Shown here: positions 26,742 to 35,973 of the stretch, one piece after another
Layout: every line of letters begins with the position of its first letter
Numbering within the stretch: the stretch's first letter is position 1
Translations under genes and position numbers: made by a program
Origin: Acinetobacter puyangensis
Lineage (GTDB): Bacteria > Pseudomonadota > Gammaproteobacteria > Pseudomonadales > Moraxellaceae
Assembly: GCF_900096995.1 (NCBI RefSeq)
Contig: NZ_OANT01000001.1
Location: forward strand, 434,001 to 498,000
Direction: 5' to 3'
DNA length: 64,000 nucleotides
The notes under the pieces: model-generated
What the model was told of the DNA's origin: nothing
The model's database searches: none
Seen by the model: the letters and a program-made list of their open reading frames with translations, nothing else

Positions 26742-27424
26742 AACATATCATGTTAGTGGAAGATGAAGTGGAATTGGCAGAACTGGTCAAAGACTATCTG
26801 CAAGCAGCCGGTTTTGAAGTCAGTCTGTTTCATGAGGGTCAAGCCGCCTATGACTCATTTCTACAGCAGAAACCTCATCTCATGATTCTGGATTTGATGG
26901 TACCTCGTATGGATGGTTTGACCATTTGCCGTAAAGTCCGTGAGCAGTCTGATCTCCCCATTATCATGGTCACTGCGCGAACTGAAGAAATTGATCGGGT
27001 ACTGGGCTTGAATATGGGCGCAGATGATTATGTCTGTAAGCCCTTTAGCCCCAAAGAATTGGTGGCGCGAGTACAAGCAGTATTACGTCGCTTGGAGCGT
27101 AAAGCCGAACCTGAAATCAATGATTTATTCCGGATTGATAAGGCCCAGCAACGGATTTGGTATAAACAAAAGACTTTAAATCTAACACCGACAGAGTTTC
27201 GTCTGCTAGAGTTATTTCTGGAACATTTGGGTCATGTTTATTCGCGTGCACAATTACTTGATCATATTAATCCGGACAGCTATGAAGTGGCAGACCGGGT
27301 TATTGATAGTCATATCAAAAATTTGCGTCGTAAAATTTCCGATGCGGCGGAAACTGGTAATCGGCATGAATGGATTCAGGCAGTATATGGCGTCGGCTAT
27401 CGTTTTGAATATCCGGATGCATAA
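26738..27424 (+). CDS. baeR: Two-component response regulator BaeR
   Basis: The 228-residue OmpR-type regulator has a receiver domain with acidic residues at 9-10 and phospho-acceptor Asp52 (MILDLMVP), the conserved Lys in CKPFSPKELVARV, and a C-terminal winged helix (LTPTEFRLLELFL, DRVIDSHIKNLRRK). Its ATG overlaps the baeS TGA, so the pair is translationally coupled. The identity as BaeR follows from the partner kinase and the closely related sequence; another OmpR pair cannot be fully ruled out. Confidence 0.87.
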   Translation: MKHIMLVEDEVELAELVKDYLQAAGFEVSLFHEGQAAYDSFLQQKPHLMILDLMVPRMDGLTICRKVREQSDLPIIMVTARTEEIDRVLGLNMGADDYVCKPFSPKELVARVQAVLRRLERKAEPEINDLFRIDKAQQRIWYKQKTLNLTPTEFRLLELFLEHLGHVYSRAQLLDHINPDSYEVADRVIDSHIKNLRRKISDAAETGNRHEWIQAVYGVGYRFEYPDA

Positions 27425-27800
27425 TTTCAATACCTGAATTTCTAAGTCTGGTAAGCCCGGCCCAGAGGATGCCAAAAACAGAATAAAATATGATAAAAAA
27501 GTTCGGGTTTTCATGGGTGGATGAATATATAGAACATATAATCAAACAGCACCATATGAATAACCCGGCTAGATAACATAAAGGCTGTGAGCGTTAACAT
27601 TTTGTGTAAGCTATTAAAATAAATTGGACATAATCCTTGCCTGATCAACACAAACAATAAATATTAATCTGTTAATTTAAATTAGAGATAAAGCCAAGGC
27701 TTTTTATACCAAATTTAGCAATATGGAAGATAATGCATCATTCACATTGTTAAATTTTAATCCTTAAAAGAGTTGACCTTAAAGCGTAGGAAAATAAACA
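27425..27800. other. Non-coding gap after baeR
   Basis: No supported gene. Minus-strand frames within 27254-27545 read as hydrophobic peptides but overlap baeR and lack start signals. An ATTAGAGATAAAGCCAAGG stretch near 27680 and the AT-rich run before 27800 may contain the promoter of the SDR gene, but I cannot name its boxes. Confidence 0.4.
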
Positions 27801-28691
27801 ATGACTACAGACAATAGTGTAATAGACAAAAAAACAGCAACAGATCAGACAGTGTTAATTACCGGTGCAGGGAGTGGCTTTGGACAAGCGGTTTCTTTTA
27901 AATTGGCACAATTGGGCTATCGGGTAATTGCCACTGTCGAGGCGGTTGCACAAATCCAACCGCTTAAACAGGCTGCAAAAGCCAACAATCTTGAACTTGT
28001 AGTGGAAAAACTAGATATCACATCGGAAGCAGATCGTGAACTGGCGGCCAACTGGGAGATTGATATTCTGGTAAATAATGCTGGTATTTCCGAAGGTGGT
28101 GCAGTGGTTGATCTGCCTGAATATATTCTAAGACAACAATTTGAAGTAAATGTGTTTGGTACAATTTTGCTTACACAACAATTCGCACGCCAGTTTGCCC
28201 AGAGAAAATCTGGAAAAATTGTTTTTATCTCCTCCGTTGCCGGACTGACTACCGATCCATTTACTGGGGCGTATTCTGCCAGTAAACATGCGCTTGAGGC
28301 TTTTGCAGAAGCGTTAAATAAAGAACTACACGAGTTCAATGTACAAATCAGTACGGTGAATCCCGGCCCAATCCTGACCGGTTTTAATGATCGTATGTTT
28401 GAAGGATGGAAACACTGGTTTCCAGAGGATCAACAGGACACTTTATTCGATTATGATCAACTTGCATTTCCGCATAAACAGTATGATCCGGAACAGGTTT
28501 CTGATTTGATCGTTAAAGTGGTCAGCAATGAGATTTTGACTTATCGTAATATTGTTCCTCAAGAAATTGAAGCGGATACCAAAAAGCAACTGGAGGAGGT
28601 ATGGCAACGTACCATCCATCAGCAGGCAAAACGTGATCCATTGGTTCAGACAGCTTATGAGTTGGAACCTGAAACGCCCAACGGCAAATAG
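27801..28691 (+). CDS. SDR-family oxidoreductase
   Basis: The 296-residue classical short-chain dehydrogenase/reductase has the NAD(P)-binding Gly motif TGAGSGFG near residues 21-28, NNAG near 92-95, catalytic Ser in SSVAG and the YSASK motif with Tyr and Lys, then PGPILTGF. It resembles the classical SDRs acting on small ketones or steroids, but the substrate is not evident. It ends 5 bases from the convergent selO gene. The start ATG follows AGCGTAGGAAAA. Confidence 0.85.
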   Translation: MTTDNSVIDKKTATDQTVLITGAGSGFGQAVSFKLAQLGYRVIATVEAVAQIQPLKQAAKANNLELVVEKLDITSEADRELAANWEIDILVNNAGISEGGAVVDLPEYILRQQFEVNVFGTILLTQQFARQFAQRKSGKIVFISSVAGLTTDPFTGAYSASKHALEAFAEALNKELHEFNVQISTVNPGPILTGFNDRMFEGWKHWFPEDQQDTLFDYDQLAFPHKQYDPEQVSDLIVKVVSNEILTYRNIVPQEIEADTKKQLEEVWQRTIHQQAKRDPLVQTAYELEPETPNGK

Positions 28692-28696
28692 ATTTT

Positions 28697-30142
28697 TTAA
28701 GATGAACAACTGACCATCACTTCTGGTTGATCACTGGGTAAGGGTACCAAATCCTGTGGTCTTTCCAGATCAGGCTGTCTGGTAAATGGATGAGTAAACA
28801 GTTTAAATAAACGATCAACTTCGGATAAATCGTCCTGTTCAGCCAGTTCGATAGCATGCTGCACCATATGATTGCGTAAAATATAAATCGGATTATGTTG
28901 CTGCATATCCAGATCTAAAATCTCCGTAGGCTGAGTGGCCCGAATCTCATGATATAGCGTTAAAAACTCATCAAAGGCACGAATGTCTAAACAGTTATCG
29001 CGAATTTCGGTGTAGTCATGTGCGGTCAAATGTCTAAAACTGCCGGTGTAGTCCAGTTGTTCAGCCTGTAATATTCGTAGAAAAGCCATACCACAATCAA
29101 AGCTTCTTTCATCTGCAAGTGGCAAGCCCATTTTTTTATACAGCCCGGCAGTATAATAATTTAAAAAAGCTGGTTCATAATTTTCAAGAGATGCCACTAA
29201 ATCATTTTTAAATTGTTCTTTTTTTGTTGAGTCGGCTAAAGGGATGAGATTATTGAGCCACATCCATAAATTCCAATGCGCAATACTGGGTTGATTCTGA
29301 TAGGTATAACGGCCACGATCATCTGAATGATTGTTGATCCAGTTTGGTCTGAATCTTTCCATAAAACCGTAGGGGCCAAAATCAAGAGTTGAACCCGTGA
29401 TATTAAGATTATCGGTATTCATCACCCCATGCGCAAAACCGACCAATTGCCACTGAGCAATCATATAAGCAGTTCGATCAATCACTTGCTTGGCAAATGC
29501 TACAATAGGCTGCTCTGCGTTTAAACAGTCTGGATAATAATAGGTGAGACAATGCTCGGTAAATTCTTTTAATAATTGTGGTTGATATTGATTGATCCAT
29601 TCAAAATGTCCAAGACGGATATGGCAATCTGACGTGCGCAGCATCATGGCGGCCGGTTCTAGCTGTTCTCGACGGATTTTTAAATCGTGCGAATAGACAA
29701 AGCCAACTGCATTGCTTGATGGAATCTGTAGTTGATTTAAAGCGTGACCCGCCAGATATTCCCGAATAACAGAACGCAATACAGCACGACCATCACCCAT
29801 ACGCGAATAGGGGGTTAAACCGGCACCTTTTAAATGCAGATCAACACGCTTTTGTGCTTGATCGAGAACTTGTCCGAGCAACAAACCACGTCCGTCACCG
29901 AGTTGTCCCGCCCATTGACCAAATTGATGTCCAGCATAAACCATTGCCAGCGGATCGGCATCTTTGGGTAAATGGGTGCCATTGAGGATATTGATCCAAT
30001 CGTTTTGTTCTTCGGCAGTCCATTGTAATTGCTGGGCCAATGCCTGATTAAAATGTCCGGGCAATACCTGTGTCAGGCTTTGTACGCTTTGTTTATGGTA
30101 AAGCTTGTCGTCTAGAAGACGATAGGTATTGTCAAAATGCAT
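28697..30142 (-). CDS. selO: Protein adenylyltransferase SelO (YdiU/UPF0061)
   Basis: SelO is a pseudokinase that transfers AMP from ATP to Ser, Thr or Tyr hydroxyls of proteins. The 481-residue protein starts MHFDNTYRLL (ATG at 30142) and shows the family landmarks: YAGHQFGQWAGQLGDGRGLLLG, HLKGAGLTPYSRMGDGRAVLRS, the GVMNTDN metal and catalytic loop and LDFGPYGFM. Bacterial homologues lack the selenocysteine of the human protein. The ORF ends 5 bases from the convergent SDR and has a small gap to the desaturase gene. Confidence 0.92.
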   Translation of the reverse strand: MHFDNTYRLLDDKLYHKQSVQSLTQVLPGHFNQALAQQLQWTAEEQNDWINILNGTHLPKDADPLAMVYAGHQFGQWAGQLGDGRGLLLGQVLDQAQKRVDLHLKGAGLTPYSRMGDGRAVLRSVIREYLAGHALNQLQIPSSNAVGFVYSHDLKIRREQLEPAAMMLRTSDCHIRLGHFEWINQYQPQLLKEFTEHCLTYYYPDCLNAEQPIVAFAKQVIDRTAYMIAQWQLVGFAHGVMNTDNLNITGSTLDFGPYGFMERFRPNWINNHSDDRGRYTYQNQPSIAHWNLWMWLNNLIPLADSTKKEQFKNDLVASLENYEPAFLNYYTAGLYKKMGLPLADERSFDCGMAFLRILQAEQLDYTGSFRHLTAHDYTEIRDNCLDIRAFDEFLTLYHEIRATQPTEILDLDMQQHNPIYILRNHMVQHAIELAEQDDLSEVDRLFKLFTHPFTRQPDLERPQDLVPLPSDQPEVMVSCSS

Positions 30143-30253
30143 AATCAAGTCCCGATGTATGGTTTAGCGTCTGAAGACATTTTAACCAACAAATCATCCA
30201 ATGATGAAATGTCGACAGACCTTATAGATACTACCTTAGTTTTGTCTAAAGAT

Positions 30254-30280
30254 AAAAAAAGCTCCCAATCAATGGGAGCC
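30254..30280 (-). terminator. Rho-independent terminator after the desaturase gene
   Basis: GCTCCCA and TGGGAGC (30261-30279) form a 7-bp GC-rich stem, followed on the minus strand by TTTTTTTATC. It lies 20 bases after the desaturase stop. Confidence 0.88.
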
Positions 30281-30298
30281 GGAGGAGTAAAGGTTGAA

Positions 30299-31486
30299 TT
30301 AAACTCTTTTCATCTCTTTTTTCAGTGAGCGCAACATTAATTCCATACGTTCGCTTTGCTCAATCAAACTTTTTTCCACTGCATGAAACTCATGCTTGAG
30401 CTTGACATCCATCTGGTGAATTTTCTCTGCAACACTGGCTTTTTTAGCCTGCAATTCCTGTTCTTTCAATTGTGCCCATTCATTTAGGGTATGCGTAAAG
30501 GCATCGTATTCCAGCGCAATTTTATTTTTGATCTGTACAATATCTTCATCAACATCGTGTCCAAAAATAGCCAGATTTTTCTCGGCATATTTGAACTTCA
30601 TTGCCAGTTCTGCACGCTTGATATTAAAACTCGGGATACGGCGTAAGTTTTTGGTCAGACCCATTGTCGATAGTGACCAAATTAACCATTTGGTAGGATC
30701 ATATTGCCACCATTTTACGCCATTACGATAGTCATATTGGAAGATATGGTGATAATTATGATAGCCTTCGCCCCAAGTGAAAATTGCCAGCCAGAAGTTA
30801 TCACGGGCAGTGTTTTCATCGGTGTATGGGCGTTTACCAAACATATGGCACAGCGAGTTAATAAAGAAAGTGACATGATGACTCACGATTAGACGCAATA
30901 GGCCGCCCAATAACATCACACCCCATATATCACCAATGGCCCAACCGATTAATCCGGGAATACCCAGTGAGGTTAGCAAAACCAACGGAATATAATATTT
31001 GTGCTGGAACATCACCAGTTTGTCATTCAGTAAATCCGGAACATTCTTATAATCTGGTGTGCCATTTGGATAATCACGTAACATCCAGCCAATATGGGAA
31101 TACCAGAAACCTTTCTTGGCAGAATAAGGATCTAACTCGATGTCATCCACATGGCGGTGATGTACCCGGTGCCCTGATGCCCAGAATAAAATACTGTTTT
31201 GGATGGCAAATGTACCACCAATCATTAATATCAGTTTGACAGGCAACGAGGCTTCATAGGCACGATGTGACCACAATCGATGATAACCGGCAGTAATGCT
31301 CAGGCTACTAAAAGCCAATAACAAAATAAAACTTAACCATGCACCTAAGGTAAAATCGTGATGGTAAGCATACCAAGGGATAAGAATAAGTGCAGCGATT
31401 GGCGTGCCTAAAAGAACAATTGCACCTGGCCAATTGATGGGTGCTTTGGTCTGAGATTCAGCAGACATTAATTTTGGTTGCTCCAT
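30299..31486 (-). CDS. Acyl-CoA / delta-9 fatty acid desaturase
   Basis: The membrane di-iron enzyme inserts a cis double bond in acyl-CoA or phospholipid acyl chains. It has about 395 residues, with four hydrophobic segments and the three histidine boxes: HRLWSHR, HRVHHRHVDD and HNYHH. A ~100-residue cytosolic coiled-coil tail rich in Glu, Lys and Gln follows the catalytic core, which is longer than the shortest family members. Start is uncertain: 31486 (MEQPKL) is used, 31468 (MSAESQ, preceded by GGAG) is close, and the frame is open to 31582. It stands alone on the minus strand. Confidence 0.88.
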   Translation of the reverse strand: MEQPKLMSAESQTKAPINWPGAIVLLGTPIAALILIPWYAYHHDFTLGAWLSFILLLAFSSLSITAGYHRLWSHRAYEASLPVKLILMIGGTFAIQNSILFWASGHRVHHRHVDDIELDPYSAKKGFWYSHIGWMLRDYPNGTPDYKNVPDLLNDKLVMFQHKYYIPLVLLTSLGIPGLIGWAIGDIWGVMLLGGLLRLIVSHHVTFFINSLCHMFGKRPYTDENTARDNFWLAIFTWGEGYHNYHHIFQYDYRNGVKWWQYDPTKWLIWSLSTMGLTKNLRRIPSFNIKRAELAMKFKYAEKNLAIFGHDVDEDIVQIKNKIALEYDAFTHTLNEWAQLKEQELQAKKASVAEKIHQMDVKLKHEFHAVEKSLIEQSERMELMLRSLKKEMKRV

Positions 31487-31713
31487 ATAAACCAAACAAA
31501 AAGCGAGAACAAATAAAAAGAATGAATTGAGTATTGTCAGCCATGCTTTAATTTGTACAATCATCATAGCATGCGAGAACAAGTGTTCACTAGCGGAAAA
31601 AATGATTTTTTGACAAAAAAGTACATCAAAAATCCATGATTTAGTAGGACGATTTCACTATACTGTTGTGTGACCTATTTCATGTTTTTACAATTAAAAT
31701 AATGGTGTATTTT

Positions 31714-32226
31714 ATGCGACTTAATTCTGTATTTGCTCAAGTTTTTCTGATTGGTATGGCTGTCTTAATGACGGCATGTCAGAGTCATTCACCCACGCAA
31801 TCTGCATCAAAAAATAAAGGATCAGGGCAGAAAGCCACAAACACACCCTTACAATTAAATACGCAAAGCATACCCGTGATTAAGAGCAAAGATGGCATTC
31901 AAGATATTAAGTGGATGATTAAATCGGTCAAATCAAAAAAAGCATTGTATTTTAACCAAATGCCATCAGTGCTTTTGCAATCCAATGTACAGCGTGTGAT
32001 TGGCAATACTGGCTGTAATTCAATTTATGGCAGCTATCAAATTGATGTAAGTAAAAAAACCATACAATTTAAAACCAATGCAGGACATCAGTCTTGTGAT
32101 AACGCCTTAGCACAAGAAGCGGAACTGATGGATGCATTTGCCCGTGTGCAATATTTTTCTGTACAGAATAAACGCATCACTTTTTATGATGTTAATCGTC
32201 AGGCTTTAATTACCGCAGAGATTTGA
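31714..32226 (+). CDS. META-domain lipoprotein (HslJ-like)
   Basis: The protein has about 170 residues from ATG at 31714, with a lipoprotein signal (MRLNSVFAQVFLIGMAVLMTAC) whose Cys is near residue 23. The mature part carries a META domain, seen in the conserved GNTGCNSIYGSYQID and FKTNAGHQSC segments, followed by ALAQEAELMDAFARV. HslJ-like proteins are linked to heat shock and novobiocin resistance in enterics, but that role is not shown here. Two earlier Met codons (31666, 31702) are also possible starts. The MITE-like element begins 23 bases after its stop. Confidence 0.78.
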   Translation: MRLNSVFAQVFLIGMAVLMTACQSHSPTQSASKNKGSGQKATNTPLQLNTQSIPVIKSKDGIQDIKWMIKSVKSKKALYFNQMPSVLLQSNVQRVIGNTGCNSIYGSYQIDVSKKTIQFKTNAGHQSCDNALAQEAELMDAFARVQYFSVQNKRITFYDVNRQALITAEI

Positions 32227-32290
32227 GCAAAGTCGGGATTTCAGTCAAGCTATAGCAAAATTCGGTTTATAGGTTACATATCATCTCGTC

Positions 32291-32324
32291 ATACTTGCCT
32301 TGCGAGATACATCTCTCAAAGTAT
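32291..32324. repeat. Hairpin unit 1 inside the MITE
   Basis: A 6-bp outer stem, ATACTT with AAGTAT, surrounds a 22-base core (32297-32318) with an inner GAGA-TACA-TCTC hairpin. The core is identical to that of unit 2, while the outer stem differs in sequence but stays paired. Confidence 0.6.
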
Positions 32325-32392
32325 CCAGAGCCAAGTTCTTAAGGCCTAGGCTTTAGCTTTATAGAGTTTGATTTAGGATACGTTAACTCTGG

Positions 32393-32426
32393 ATGCCGGC
32401 CTTGCGAGATACATCTCTCACGGCAT
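32393..32426. repeat. Hairpin unit 2 inside the MITE
   Basis: The outer stem is ATGCCG with CGGCAT, and the 22-base core at 32399-32420 is identical to unit 1, 102 bases downstream in the same orientation. The preserved pairing despite changed bases implies a selected stem-loop, as in REP-type repeats. Confidence 0.6.
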
Positions 32427-32465
32427 GACACAAATGTAGCTTACATTTTGAATTTTGCTATAGAT

Positions 32466-33179
32466 TTAGAGATGTTCCTGCATCAACTTGGGAAAATCGG
32501 TAATCAGTCCTTCAATGCCATAATCATGTAATTGTTTGGCACGGTCTATATCATTGACCGTCCAGACGCTGACCGCAAGCCCGGCTTGGTGGGATAATTC
32601 GACAATGGACGGATTGACCAAGGCATCTTTCCAGCCAATTCGCGTACAATCATATTGATGTGCAAGCTCAATGGCATGTTCTCCAATCGGAATTTCGACC
32701 AGTAAGCCTCGCTTAAACGCAGATTGCTGGTTTTGTAAGGCGCTTAAAATTTTTAAGTCGAAACTGGTAATGGTAATTTGTTGCTTCAAGGGCTGAAGTT
32801 GTTGTTGTAAATGTGTAATTAGTTTTTCTGCTTCCTGTTCGGTGTCTACAGCTTTCACTTCAACTTCGATATGTTCAAAGTCATGAATTAATGACAAAAC
32901 TTGCCCGAGTAAAGGCACATTTTCAACCTGTTGCCAAGATTCCCAATGTTTGGCCTGATTAAAACGACACAGATCATCTTGCGTGCAATCTTTTACAGCA
33001 TGATTTATGCCGGCAGTGCGCAAAAAATTATCGTCATGAATGATGGTTAGCGCAGCATCAGCAATTTGGCGAACATCAAACTCAACTGCGCGGACACCCA
33101 GATCATGTAAATACTTGAATCCGCCTAATGTATTTTCAGGGGCTTCACCCCGTGCGCCACGATGACCAATGATTTGCAT
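32466..33179 (-). CDS. Glycerophosphodiester phosphodiesterase family protein
   Basis: The 237-residue enzyme belongs to the GDPD TIM-barrel family (GlpQ/UgpQ), which hydrolyses glycerophosphodiesters to glycerol-3-phosphate and alcohols. The catalytic motif HRGARGEAPENT with both conserved residues sits at the N-terminus, with EFDVRQIADAALTIIHDD and the C-terminal SVWTVND and GLITDFP segments. No signal peptide, so a cytosolic UgpQ-like role is more likely than periplasmic GlpQ. It lies downstream of the adenosyltransferase gene, 38 bases away, on the same strand. Confidence 0.9.
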   Translation of the reverse strand: MQIIGHRGARGEAPENTLGGFKYLHDLGVRAVEFDVRQIADAALTIIHDDNFLRTAGINHAVKDCTQDDLCRFNQAKHWESWQQVENVPLLGQVLSLIHDFEHIEVEVKAVDTEQEAEKLITHLQQQLQPLKQQITITSFDLKILSALQNQQSAFKRGLLVEIPIGEHAIELAHQYDCTRIGWKDALVNPSIVELSHQAGLAVSVWTVNDIDRAKQLHDYGIEGLITDFPKLMQEHL

Positions 33180-33217
33180 GTGTTATTCCAGATGTAACCG
33201 TGTCTGAATTATAAACC

Positions 33218-33796
33218 TTATATTGTGTCATTAATGTTTTTTTGCCATAGGACTTCTGTGCCTCTAGCCTGTTTTTGCAGGCAACGTGATGCTACAAAAA
33301 ACCAGTCGGATAAGCGATTGAGTAATTGCAGGGCAGTGTTCTGAATATTCTGATCCCGTTGTTGTACGATAATTAGACTGCGTTCTGCTCGGCGGCACAC
33401 GGCACGAGCCTGATGTGCATAACTACAGGCTAAAGTCCCACTGGGTAGAATAAAATCCTTGAGCATAGGCAACGATTCATTCATGCGATCAATATCTTGT
33501 TCGAGAAAATCGATACTTTTGTCCTGTAATAAGGTGTAATTGGGGATACAGACTTCACCGCCAAGATCAAATAGCCAGTGTTGAATCAGACTGAGTTTAT
33601 GATCCCAATCCTGTTTTTCGGAGAGTTCACTATTTGCAATCTGCGCGCGTAACACGCCGACAATGGCATTGAGTTCATCTACATCGCCCAAAGCCTGAAT
33701 GCGCAGGTCTTCTTTGCCCACACGCGAACCATCTCCCAGCCCTGTGGTGCCGGCATCGCCTGTACGGGTATAAATTTTACTTAAACGATGTCCCAT
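33218..33796 (-). CDS. Cob(I)yrinic acid a,c-diamide adenosyltransferase, PduO type
   Basis: The enzyme transfers the adenosyl group of ATP to cobalt to form adenosylcobalamin. The 192-residue protein shows the PduO-type signatures: N-terminal KIYTRTGDAGTTGLGDGSRV for ATP binding, FILPSG, ACRRAERSL and NRLSDWFFV. It is downstream of btuB on the same strand with a terminator between them. This implies salvage of imported corrinoid rather than de novo synthesis, since no cob genes lie here. Whether it reads through from the riboswitch is unknown. Confidence 0.92.
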   Translation of the reverse strand: MGHRLSKIYTRTGDAGTTGLGDGSRVGKEDLRIQALGDVDELNAIVGVLRAQIANSELSEKQDWDHKLSLIQHWLFDLGGEVCIPNYTLLQDKSIDFLEQDIDRMNESLPMLKDFILPSGTLACSYAHQARAVCRRAERSLIIVQQRDQNIQNTALQLLNRLSDWFFVASRCLQKQARGTEVLWQKNINDTI

Positions 33797-33814
33797 AATG
33801 TATTCCTGATCTTT

Positions 33815-33852
33815 AAATTAAAAAAGGATAATGTCGGTCAAGAACATTATCC
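33815..33852 (-). terminator. Rho-independent terminator after btuB
   Basis: GGATAATGT and ACATTATCC (33826-33852) form a 9-bp perfect stem, followed on the minus strand by TTTTTTAATTT. It lies between btuB and the adenosyltransferase gene. Confidence 0.85.
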
Positions 33853-33883
33853 ATAAACTTTAAATCAAGTTTTAAATTTTGGC

Positions 33884-35722
33884 TTAATATTTTAGTGTTA
33901 CACCGATAGATGCTTGACGACCGCCGTTGATGTACCAACTGGTAAATGGATAACTGTTATAAACCTCTTTAAAACGAACATCACCAATATTCTGAACATT
34001 AGTAAATAGTTTTATATTTGAATTTATATTCCAAAAAGCATTAAAGTCTACTGAGGCATAACCTGGTACTTTGTTATTACTGTTGTTACTGCTTGAGTTG
34101 GCTTTAGACCGTGCAATTAGCGAGGTGGAAACACCATACACACCGTCATCATAACCCAACGTCAATGTGCCTGTTTGACGTGGACGATAGGCGATTTCTA
34201 AACCTGTATCTTTATTTTCAGTTTTGACATAGTTATATTGAGCATTAGCATAATAACGATTTAATACCCATTTGAAACCAAGTTCACCGCCTGTCATTTT
34301 TGCTTTTTCAATATTTGAATTTAAGAATGTACTGGGATCAGAAGTAATTAAATTTTTAACATCTGTATAATAACCTGATAAAGATGCGGAAAGACCATAA
34401 TTTAGCTTCTGATCTAAACCAATTTCGTATGAAACACTTTTTTCTGGGTCAAGCTCAGGATTACCGCCCCATTGCGAGTACAACTCATTTAATGATGGTG
34501 CTCTAAAAGCGGAACCAATATTTGCATAAATACTGGTGAGTGGAAGAACCTGGAATCTTACAGCTGCTTGCCCGACAGTATGTGTACCAAAGCGTTCATT
34601 ATCTTCTACGCGAGCACCAATTTGAGTTGAAATACCATCATTTTTATATTGATGTTGTAAGTAGTAGCCAGTACTATCGATATCCTGCTTGGCATTAGTA
34701 ATGGTGTTGCTTTCGTATTGAGAACCCAAGTAATTCACGCCAAATAATATATTTTGATACGGTAAGAAATCCCATTTCAAATTTACATCGGCTTCATTGT
34801 TTTCCGTATTATAGTGGGAACCATAATCAGGAACATTTTGTTCGTCTTTAATATTTGAATAACGTGTTGAAAGTTTCAAATTTGGTAAGAGTGTATAAGC
34901 TAATTTTGCATTAATTACCTGATTTTTGAAGATTCTAGGTGAATTACTTACAATATAATCATTAGTAAAAATGCTTGTACCTTCATTTTGGTTAATTTCA
35001 ATACTAGCATCAACTTTTTTATCTTGGATATATCCTAATTTGGCATGATAACCTTTTTGGTCATATCCTGCTTTTTCATTTTTTTCTTGAGTATTAAGTA
35101 CAGTCGTCCCATCAGTTTCCAAACGTTGGCCACCAACTTGTGCATAAAACCCAGAATTATCAACAAAGTCAGTATTTATGATCGCTTTATAAGTATTGTT
35201 TTCGCCATATACACCAGTAAGTTGAGCACCTGATTTACTTGGTGGGGCTGTAATTAAATTAACGACGCCACCAATTGCATCAGAACCGTATTGTACCGAT
35301 GCTGGACCTTTTAGAATTTCAATTTGACTGATATTGCTCAAATCAAGAAAGGCTGGAAATAAAGGTGCATAATTATTTTGATTATTTAATCGGGCACCAT
35401 TCTGTAAAACAAGTGTATGTACAGCAGAAGTACCACGTAAAGAAATATCGGAAATTTGCCCGATACCACCAGATTGTTTTATATAAATAGAGGCATCTTT
35501 CTGTAAAACATCCGATAAGTTTAACGCTGGATTTTTTTCAATATCCTGTTGTGAAATCACAGAAATACGTGCTGGCACTTCACTGGCTTTTTCTTCAGAT
35601 TTTGATGCCGTTACCACAATTGGATCAAGTTCTATCGTCTGATCTGCTGCAAAAGTCGTGGTTGAGGCGAGGACAATAGCAATTGCCCCAGCAAGGCTGG
35701 CTGGCTGGAAATGTTTAGACAT
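33884..35722 (-). CDS. btuB: TonB-dependent vitamin B12 receptor BtuB
   Basis: BtuB takes up cobalamin across the outer membrane using TonB energy. The 612-residue protein has a signal peptide, a TonB box near DPIVVTAS, a plug domain with ISLRGTSAVHTLVLQNG and KGPASVQYGSDAIGGVVNLIT, and a 22-strand barrel ending in VTLKY with the aromatic C-terminal pattern. A cobalamin riboswitch in the leader gives direct support for B12. The next gene on the strand is a corrinoid adenosyltransferase, completing a salvage route. Confidence 0.94.
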   Translation of the reverse strand: MSKHFQPASLAGAIAIVLASTTTFAADQTIELDPIVVTASKSEEKASEVPARISVISQQDIEKNPALNLSDVLQKDASIYIKQSGGIGQISDISLRGTSAVHTLVLQNGARLNNQNNYAPLFPAFLDLSNISQIEILKGPASVQYGSDAIGGVVNLITAPPSKSGAQLTGVYGENNTYKAIINTDFVDNSGFYAQVGGQRLETDGTTVLNTQEKNEKAGYDQKGYHAKLGYIQDKKVDASIEINQNEGTSIFTNDYIVSNSPRIFKNQVINAKLAYTLLPNLKLSTRYSNIKDEQNVPDYGSHYNTENNEADVNLKWDFLPYQNILFGVNYLGSQYESNTITNAKQDIDSTGYYLQHQYKNDGISTQIGARVEDNERFGTHTVGQAAVRFQVLPLTSIYANIGSAFRAPSLNELYSQWGGNPELDPEKSVSYEIGLDQKLNYGLSASLSGYYTDVKNLITSDPSTFLNSNIEKAKMTGGELGFKWVLNRYYANAQYNYVKTENKDTGLEIAYRPRQTGTLTLGYDDGVYGVSTSLIARSKANSSSNNSNNKVPGYASVDFNAFWNINSNIKLFTNVQNIGDVRFKEVYNSYPFTSWYINGGRQASIGVTLKY

Positions 35723-35770
35723 GGTGTAACTCCTACATTCACTCCCCGTGAATGATCAAATGGATAAATA

Positions 35771-35962
35771 CAACAAGCAGGTCTCCGGACTTCGATATAA
35801 TTATGTTTTGACATAATTGATCTATTCACCTTCCCACATTTTTATGTCATGCAGTGGTGTCAGTTCTAGGCTGAAAACAATAGATGTTTCATCGTTACCG
35901 TTGCGGGGGCAGTACTGGATTTACACCAGTTTCCCTTGAGCATATGGCTCGGCACTTGTTGT
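35771..35962 (-). promoter_or_regulatory. Cobalamin riboswitch in the btuB leader
   Basis: Read on the minus strand, the leader holds the cobalamin-aptamer hallmarks: a start GTGCCGAGCC, then GGGAAACTGGTG, the AATCCAGTACTGCCCCCGCA stretch with CCCGCAACGGTAA, and the downstream arm with AGTCCGGAGACCTGCTTGTTG-type closure near 35771-35795. These elements bind adenosyl- or methylcobalamin and shut off btuB when B12 is plentiful. It ends about 48 bases before the btuB start. Confidence 0.93.
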
Positions 35963-35973
35963 GGATGTTGCGA

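Larger units (their letters stand above)
32250..32463. mobile_element. MITE-like element with 14-bp terminal inverted repeats
   Basis: CTATAGCAAAATTC at 32250-32263 is matched exactly in inverse at 32450-32463, enclosing 214 bases without a coding frame. A TA dinucleotide at each outer edge could be the target duplication, as in Tc1/mariner-like elements (IS630 group). The interior holds two 34-base hairpin units. This is a non-autonomous miniature transposable element by structure; the parent transposase is not in the window. Confidence 0.65.

Noticed and set aside
27254..27545. Hydrophobic minus-strand ORFs after baeR
   Set aside because: They overlap the end of baeR antisense and show no coherent gene; possibly fossil DNA but not supportable.
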